The position numbers and the translations under genes were made by a program. A DNA stretch of 64,000 bases from Bacteroidia bacterium (lineage in GTDB: Bacteria; Bacteroidota; Bacteroidia; J057; JADKCL01), in NCBI GenBank assembly GCA_020635905.1, contig JACJYV010000002.1, positions 1,116,001-1,180,000 on the forward strand, read 5' to 3'. Within the stretch, counting starts at the first letter, position 1, and every line of letters starts with the position of its first letter. This document shows, piece after piece, positions 59,594 to 64,000 of this stretch. Under the pieces are notes generated by a model. That model did no database searches. It was not told the origin of the DNA and was given only the letters and a program-made list of their open reading frames with translations.

Positions 59594-61643
59594 AATTATC
59601 CGCACGGCCCTTTCCTGTACCCTTTTGCTTAGCTTCCTGTTTGCTTTTACCCGCTTGCAGGCCCAGGACTGGCCCCTCAACCGCAGGGTATCCCTGGATA
59701 TCCGCAACAAACCACTCGAAGAGGTGCTGTTTACCCTCAGCCGCACCGCCAATTTCAATATCTCCTATAATGCGCGCATCCTGGCGGGCGACAGCCTGGT
59801 TTCCCTCTCGGCCCACGACATCATGGTCAAAGATGCTTTGGGTCAATTGCTGGATGAGCGTTACGAATTCAAGGCCATTGGCAATCACCTGATCATTCAG
59901 AAGAGAATTGTGCTTCTGCCTGAGGCACCCAAGCCCCAGAAATGGATCCTCAAAGGCTACATTGTGCATGCGATCAATCATTCGCCCATTGCCGAGGCCA
60001 CCATTTATGAAGATTCACGCGGCCGCACTGCCCTGACCGGAGAAGACGGGTCCTTCAGCCTGCAGATTCCCTGGACCGAAAAAGGGGTGGCCCTTTCTGT
60101 GACCCGCATTGGCTACCGCGATACGGTGGTGGTCCTGCGGCCTGAACAGGAACTGCTGGTGACCCTGGGCCTGGTGCCGGTCAACGAAGTTGAGCTGATC
60201 CCCGCCCAGACCGTGGCCTCGGTCAGTTCCGGACCGCGGGTGGAAGACATGCGCTTTGTGGGCCTGATCGTGCCCGCCCGTCAGCGCCGCCTTTCGGAAA
60301 ATATCATGCTGGCCCTGCGCAAAATTCCCATTCAGTTTTCCCTTTTGCCCTCGGTTTCCACCAACGGCGGCCTGAATGGAGGCATGGACAATATCCTTTC
60401 TGTGAATCTGCTGGCGGGTTATTCCAACGGTGTGCGCGGAGTGGAAGTGGGCGGATTGGTAAATGTGAACCGTCAGGACATGTACGGAGTGCAGGCGGCT
60501 GGTCTGGGCAACGTAGTGGGCGGACGGGTACGTGGCGCCCAGGGAGGCGGTCTCTTCAATGTGGTGGAAGGCAATTTTGTGGGAGCGCAGGGCTCGGGCT
60601 TCATCAATATTGTGGGAGCCAGCATGAACGGAGTGCAAGGCGCAGGCTTTATGAATATTGTGGATGGCAACATGAGCCTGGCTCAGGCTGCCGGCTTCAT
60701 GAATATTGTGGGCGGAGATCTCAACGGGGTTCAGGGCTCTGGCTTTATGAATATCACGGGGGGAAGAGTGCGGGGCGTGCAGGGCACGGGCTTCATGAAT
60801 ATTGCGGGTGGCAATACCGTCGGGGTGCAGGTGGCAGGATTTGGCAACATCAGCGAGACCCTGAACGGCATCCAGGTGGGTGGCTTTATGAATATTGATG
60901 GCGAAAAAAGCCACGGCATACAGGTGGCAGGGGCAGTGAACGTGAGCGGTGGTGCTCCCAACCTTCAGGTGGCTGGTCTGGTGAATGTGGCTCAGAAAGT
61001 CCAGGGATTGCAGGTGGGTCTGATCAACGTGGCCGACACCATGCAGGGCCTTGCCATAGGCTTGCTCAATATCAGCCGCAATGGATTGGTGAAAGCGGAA
61101 ATTTCCGGAAATGAATACCTGCATACCATGATCCGGCTCAAGAGCGGCAGCCGTGCCCTGTATTACATCCTGGGATTTGGCACCAGCCGTCCCTGGGGCG
61201 CAGCCCAGGAAGGGTACCTGGCCGGCCTGGGTTCCAATGCAACCTTCGGGCGATTCTTCTGGGAAAATGAACTGACTGCCACGCAGATGGCCTGGGTGAA
61301 CGGACATTTTATCAATGATCTGAATATGGTGACCTCCTTTACCAGTACGGTTGGCTACCGCATTTCAGGTCCGTTTGAGATCTTTGCCGGGCCCTCTTTC
61401 AATATGTTGCTGGCCGGACAGACCGCTATGCAGACCCCCATCACCCAGCCCCTTCCCACGGTGATGGACGAAATTTCAGGCTCGGTGATCCGCTCGGGAT
61501 GGATTGGCTTCAAGGCAGGTGTGCAGATGAACCTGAACGGAGCCTGGCAGAACGGGGGCAAAAAACGCAATAAAGAAGTGGAGGCACCCAAGGAGTTTAT
61601 CCAGCATCCTGCCGATGAACCTGAGGAAGAAGGGGACCTCTAA
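59553..61643 (+). CDS. STN-domain surface protein with GFMNI repeats (not a TonB receptor), 696 aa
   Basis: Signal peptide; an STN domain at ~45-115 (RVSLDIRNKPLEEVLFTLSRTANFNISYNARIL, then DALGQLLDERYEFKAIGNHLIIQK), the module that contacts FecR in TonB-dependent signalling; a carboxypeptidase-regulatory domain at ~130-205; then ~290-510 with about eleven ~20-residue repeats of G-x-Q-x-A/S-G-F-x-N-I/V, likely a beta-solenoid or strand ladder. The C-terminal part (YYILGFGTSRPW, FEIFAGPSFNMLLAG) could be a small beta-barrel or LA_2272-like domain. No plug or TonB barrel is present. The last codons and TAA lie in a dispersed repeat. Confidence 0.85.
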   Translation: MKTSTLFQEKAVIKIIRTALSCTLLLSFLFAFTRLQAQDWPLNRRVSLDIRNKPLEEVLFTLSRTANFNISYNARILAGDSLVSLSAHDIMVKDALGQLLDERYEFKAIGNHLIIQKRIVLLPEAPKPQKWILKGYIVHAINHSPIAEATIYEDSRGRTALTGEDGSFSLQIPWTEKGVALSVTRIGYRDTVVVLRPEQELLVTLGLVPVNEVELIPAQTVASVSSGPRVEDMRFVGLIVPARQRRLSENIMLALRKIPIQFSLLPSVSTNGGLNGGMDNILSVNLLAGYSNGVRGVEVGGLVNVNRQDMYGVQAAGLGNVVGGRVRGAQGGGLFNVVEGNFVGAQGSGFINIVGASMNGVQGAGFMNIVDGNMSLAQAAGFMNIVGGDLNGVQGSGFMNITGGRVRGVQGTGFMNIAGGNTVGVQVAGFGNISETLNGIQVGGFMNIDGEKSHGIQVAGAVNVSGGAPNLQVAGLVNVAQKVQGLQVGLINVADTMQGLAIGLLNISRNGLVKAEISGNEYLHTMIRLKSGSRALYYILGFGTSRPWGAAQEGYLAGLGSNATFGRFFWENELTATQMAWVNGHFINDLNMVTSFTSTVGYRISGPFEIFAGPSFNMLLAGQTAMQTPITQPLPTVMDEISGSVIRSGWIGFKAGVQMNLNGAWQNGGKKRNKEVEAPKEFIQHPADEPEEEGDL

Positions 61644-61753
61644 AAACTTCGAATCTCTGCGTTGGGCTTGGTTCAGAAATGCTCATTTACGGGAGTAAAC
61701 TGCGCTTTCTTTACCTGCGCCCGCCTTGACCTTCTTTGCTTTTAAAGGTCCCC
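61632..61753 (+). repeat. dispersed ~120-bp hairpin repeat, copy D
   Basis: Arms GGGGACCTCTAAAAAC and GCTTTTAAAGGTCCCC, with one to two mismatches relative to the perfect arms of copies A-C. The left arm encodes the last residues and stop codon (GGG GAC CTC TAA) of the STN protein gene. Confidence 0.85.
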
Positions 61754-61775
61754 AAAAGGTAGGTGGTAAAATTTT

Positions 61776-61800
61776 AAGGGGGCGAAAGCCCCCTTTTTTA
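61776..61800 (+). terminator. intrinsic terminator after the sigma/FecR/STN operon
   Basis: AAGGGGGC GAAA GCCCCCTT followed by TTTT, an 8-bp stem with a GAAA tetraloop. It lies 133 bp past the STN gene stop, beyond hairpin repeat D. Confidence 0.85.
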
Positions 61801-61958
61801 TTGCTGACAAGCCCAAAGGATCATTCTACCCAATATTTCCGCCCCTCTTGAAAAAAATTTAAGAAAAATCTCTTCCCGCATAAGGGTAAACTCTGGCTGA
61901 GTTGTCTTATCCATGAACCAAACAATTAATCATCATGTTCAACACAAAAAATAATACC

Positions 61959-62678
61959 ATGAAATTTAAATCACTTACCCTGATGGCGGCTTTGGCCATC
62001 ATGTTGCTGGTCAGCAGCTGCGGAAAATCTTTCATCTGTGTGCAGGCAGGCAATGCCGAATCCACCCAGACCTTCGACTTACCCCCCTTCCAGGGTTTTG
62101 AAATGTGCGTGGGCGCCGACGTGGAAGTCTCCCAGGGCACCCAGTCATTTGAGGTTTCAGGCCCCACCAATCTGATCGAAAATCTGAAGCTGGACGTCAA
62201 TAACGGCATCCTCAATATTGATTACGACAAATGCGTGAGCAGTTCCAAAGACCTGACCATCAAAATCAGTCTGCCCGAATTGCAGCAGGCCAGCATTTCA
62301 GGTTCAGGAAACATCCAGGGCATGACCGCCTTTGATGCTGCTTCCGAAGTGAAACTGGTGATCAGCGGCTCGGGCAATATCTCCCTGGAGGCTTATGCCA
62401 CCAGCATTGATTCCCGTATTTCAGGGGCAGGCGACGTGAACCTGAGCGGAACAGCAGATAATTTCAGCACCAAAATCTCCGGCTCAGGCAACATCAAATC
62501 CTATGATCTCCTGAGCAAAACCTGCACGGTGAAAGTCTCCGGCTCCGGCAAACATGAAGTAAATGTAGAAAGCAGCCTATCCGTGGATATCAGCGGCAGT
62601 GGCAATGTTTATTATAAAGGTCTGCCTGCCATCACCACTTCGATTTCGGGGTCGGGGCAGATTGTCAGCACCAATTAA
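61959..62678 (+). CDS. head-GIN (DUF2807) lipoprotein, 239 aa
   Basis: The ATG at 61959 gives an SPII signal (MKFKSLTLMAALAIMLLVSSC). The rest is a DUF2807/head-GIN beta-helix: FEMCVGADVEVSQGTQSFEVSGP, then repeated SGSGN units (ISGSGNIQGMTAFDA, ISGSGNISLEAYA, ISGAGDVNLSGTADNF, ISGSGNIKSYDLLS, VSGSGKHEVNVE, ISGSGNVYYKGLP, ISGSGQIVS). Function unknown; the family is common in Bacteroidota and is sometimes tied to envelope stress. The next hairpin repeat starts 2 bp past its stop. Confidence 0.88.
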   Translation: MKFKSLTLMAALAIMLLVSSCGKSFICVQAGNAESTQTFDLPPFQGFEMCVGADVEVSQGTQSFEVSGPTNLIENLKLDVNNGILNIDYDKCVSSSKDLTIKISLPELQQASISGSGNIQGMTAFDAASEVKLVISGSGNISLEAYATSIDSRISGAGDVNLSGTADNFSTKISGSGNIKSYDLLSKTCTVKVSGSGKHEVNVESSLSVDISGSGNVYYKGLPAITTSISGSGQIVSTN

Positions 62679-62679
62679 C

Positions 62680-62792
62680 GGAAAGCTCAAAAAACTTCGA
62701 ATCTCTGCGTTGGACCTGGCTCAGAAATGCTCATTTACCTCAGTAAACTCCGCTTTCTTCACGCCCTGATGTTCTTTGTTTTTTGAGCTTCC
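62680..62792 (+). repeat. dispersed ~120-bp hairpin repeat, copy E, with compensated arms
   Basis: The arms are GGAAAGCTCAAAAAAC and GTTTTTTGAGCTTCC. Both sides differ from copies A-D (CTCTAAAAAC / GTTTTTAGAG) but remain complementary to each other, so base pairing is preserved. The interior motifs (CGAATCTCTGCGTTGGACCTGG, GCTCATTTACC, AGTAAACTCCGCTTTCTTCAC) are shared with the other copies. Confidence 0.85.
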
Positions 62793-62809
62793 CTTGGTGG
62801 TTATCCTTA

Positions 62810-63060
62810 GCCAGAAGGGCTCGAAGGTAGTCCCGGAGGGACGGCACCTTTGTAGCCCGGGGCGTGAGCCCCGGGAATATGCCGCAAAGTGGAAAGAGCC
62901 CCAGCGGGGCGGTACCTGACCTTTATGGTGGATTCCCATACAGAGGTGCCGCCCCTCTGGGGCTCAATCTTCTGTCCGTCCCATGACCCGGGGCTAATGC
63001 CCCGGGCTACAGAGCTTTCGCCCCTCTGGGGCTCCCCGCCTGTTCCGGGGAACAGGGATT
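62810..63060. repeat. GC-rich paired palindromic repeat
   Basis: GTAGCCCGGGGCGTGAGCC (around 62852) and GGGCTAATGCCCCGGGCTAC (around 63010) form a large inverted pair, and GAGCCCCAGCGGGGCGG / CCGCCCCTCTGGGGCTC pair inside it. Similar CCCCGGGCT and CCTCTGGGGCT blocks are very common in environmental bacterial genomes. It is inserted between hairpin repeat copies E and F. Confidence 0.7.
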
Positions 63061-63073
63061 TGATCTTTGAACC

Positions 63074-63156
63074 TGTTGAGAAATGCTCATTTACCTCAGC
63101 AAACTCCGCTTTCTTCACTTGTGTTCGCCTTAATCTTTTTTGTTTTTTGAGCTTCC
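63074..63156 (+). repeat. dispersed ~120-bp hairpin repeat, copy F (left arm lost)
   Basis: Only the centre and right arm remain (GAAATGCTCATTTACCTC, AAACTCCGCTTTCTTCAC, TTTTTTGAGCTTCC), with the copy-E type arm. The expected left arm GGAA.GCTCAAAAAAC is missing; degenerate sequence (GATCTTTGAACCTG) sits in its place. It is probably truncated by the GC-rich repeat. Confidence 0.7.
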
Positions 63157-63194
63157 ATCCAAATAGTCGGATCACAGATAGTTGTTGTTACAGC

Positions 63195-63222
63195 AAGGCC
63201 GGGAGAAATCCCGGCCTTTTTT
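63195..63222 (+). terminator. intrinsic terminator
   Basis: AAGGCCGGG (63195-63203) and CCCGGCCTT (63210-63218) form a 9-bp stem with a 6-base loop, followed by TTTT. It would end transcripts from the head-GIN gene that read through hairpin repeats E and F. Confidence 0.8.
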
Positions 63223-63300
63223 GTCCCTGACCCCCTGGTTGGAAATGCACGTGTAACCCTTACGGGTCATTATACCCCAACCTTCCATCCATTAATTCCC

Positions 63301-63308
63301 TATATTTG
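63301..63308 (+). promoter_or_regulatory. -7 box of the thioesterase gene, leaderless candidate
   Basis: TATATTTG matches TAnnTTTG exactly, with the ATG of the thioesterase at 63312, only 3 bp downstream. The start of transcription would be at or inside the start codon. Confidence 0.5.
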
Positions 63309-63311
63309 GAT

Positions 63312-63896
63312 ATGTCCGATTTCAAACCTGCCTCCGCCTCACATACGGTCATGACCGAGCTCATGATCCCTTCCTATGCCAATTTCAGCGGCAAGATTCA
63401 TGGGGGCATTGTGCTGAGTCTGATGGACAAAGTGGCCTATGCCTGCGCCTCCAAGCATGCCCGGGGCTATTGCGTGACCGTCTCGGTGGATACGGTCGAT
63501 TTTCGGGAGCCCATTGAGGTGGGGGAATTGCTGTCGCTGCATGCCTCGGTGAATTATGTGGGGCGCAGCAGCATGGTGGTGGGCATCCGGGTCACTGCGG
63601 AGGATGTGAGCAAGGGCGTGGTGCGCCATACCAATACTTCCTACTTTACCATGGTGGCCAAGGGCGAAGACAATCAACCGCGGGAGGTGCCAGGCCTGCT
63701 GCTGGAAACGGAGGAGGAATTGCGCCGCTACATTGAGGCGATCAAACGGATCGAACTGAAGGAGCATTACCGCGATGCTTTTGACAATGAGCGCAGCGGT
63801 CTGAATCTGGATGCGCAGTTGCATTTGCTGGAAGGCAGGCGGTGCCAGCTGGCCGAAGGCCTGTTTGGGCAGGAAGGCCGCAGGACGGATAAGTAG
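63312..63896 (+). CDS. acyl-CoA thioesterase (hotdog fold), 194 aa
   Basis: Hotdog-fold YciA/BACH-type thioesterase: ELMIPSYANFSGKIHGGIVLSLMDKVAYACASKHARG (the catalytic-loop pattern N-x-x-G-x-x-x-G-G), then CVTVSVDTVDFREPIEVGELLSLHASVNYVGRSSMVVGIRV and VRHTNTSYFTMVA. It hydrolyses acyl-CoA to free acid and CoA in the cytoplasm. The C-terminal ~60 residues form a helical tail. The ATG at 63312 was chosen over the TTG at 63306. Confidence 0.9.
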   Translation: MSDFKPASASHTVMTELMIPSYANFSGKIHGGIVLSLMDKVAYACASKHARGYCVTVSVDTVDFREPIEVGELLSLHASVNYVGRSSMVVGIRVTAEDVSKGVVRHTNTSYFTMVAKGEDNQPREVPGLLLETEEELRRYIEAIKRIELKEHYRDAFDNERSGLNLDAQLHLLEGRRCQLAEGLFGQEGRRTDK

Positions 63897-63943
63897 GGGG
63901 CGAAGTAACTAAGTGGAATAGCGGGCCAGGATGGGTCAGTATC

Positions 63944-63969
63944 GCAATCCCGATAGAAATCGGGATCGC
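63944..63969. repeat. small palindromic hairpin
   Basis: GCAATCCCGAT (63944-63954) and ATCGGGATCGC (63959-63969) pair at 10 of 11 positions around AGAA. A short intergenic palindrome after the thioesterase. No T tract follows. Confidence 0.6.
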
Positions 63970-64000
63970 CAAGAATTTTGGGCCCTCCCGAACGCTTTCG

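Noticed and set aside
60015..61307. 430-codon minus frame opposite the repeat region of the STN protein
   Set aside because: It is a mirror of the GFxNI repeats (His/Ala-rich repeats on the antisense strand), explained by the codon pattern of the sense gene.

Overview
The window looks like a piece of a Bacteroidota chromosome, probably from the Saprospiria (Lewinella/Haliscomenobacter-like); this placement is inferred from gene content and was not tested by phylogeny. The signs are: secreted proteins with C-terminal type IX secretion (T9SS) sorting domains; many SPII lipoproteins with short 'S-C' lipoboxes; two TPR/7TMR-type LytS histidine kinases paired with LytTR regulators; an ECF sigma/FecR/STN-domain cascade; and Bacteroidota-type promoter boxes (TAnnTTTG). 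No rRNA, tRNA or CRISPR array was seen.

Layout. 0-6.8 kb: a hypothetical protein, a secreted tail-fibre-like protein followed by three tandem ~120-bp hairpin repeats, then a three-gene run of SHD1/YHYH lipoprotein, PEBP-family lipoprotein and T9SS cargo. 6.8-11.7 kb (minus): ADP-ribosylglycohydrolase, a carboxypeptidase-regulatory-domain protein, a YwqK/MORN-like lipoprotein and a large T9SS cargo protein. 11.8-20.4 kb: a decaying mobile-element island, made of a frameshifted IS630, two inverted IS66-family copies, and an IS3-family element nested in the second copy. The second IS66 copy has a perfect 8-bp target duplication and splits a tyrosine recombinase whose catalytic C-terminus can be reassembled across it. 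20.7-28.6 kb: an alpha-glucan operon (glgE, maltokinase, glgB, GH31 alpha-glucosidase).

28.7-36 kb: accessory genes (a DUF6934-like protein with a 56-aa downstream ORF, lipoproteins, two GNATs, a zinc metalloprotease lipoprotein, a transglutaminase-like protein). 36.4-40.7 kb: a PhnA/YjdM-like protein and a LytS/LytTR two-component pair. 40.8-48.2 kb (minus): YehS (DUF1456), an OmpA/PD40 protein, CbpM-CbpA, an orphan RHH antitoxin, a Tat-exported metallophosphoesterase, a beta-lactamase-fold serine hydrolase and a membrane protein. 48.2-50.1 kb: a DUF4157 (eCIS-core) protein. 50.5-55 kb: guaB followed by an RsbU/RsbV/RsbW-like partner-switching set. 55.3-57.9 kb: a second LytS/LytTR pair. 57.98-61.6 kb: ECF sigma, FecR, and an STN/repeat protein without a TonB receptor. 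61.9-63.9 kb: a head-GIN lipoprotein and an acyl-CoA thioesterase.

The most unusual features are: (i) a dispersed ~120-bp hairpin repeat with compensatory changes in its terminal arms, always placed just after stop codons and once supplying the stop codon; (ii) the sigma/FecR/STN cassette whose output protein carries about eleven ~20-residue G-x-Q-x-x-G-F-x-N-I repeats in place of a TonB barrel; (iii) the nested IS island with a recombinase that can be reconstructed; and (iv) the SHD1-TM-lipobox-YHYH fusion beside a PEBP lipoprotein.
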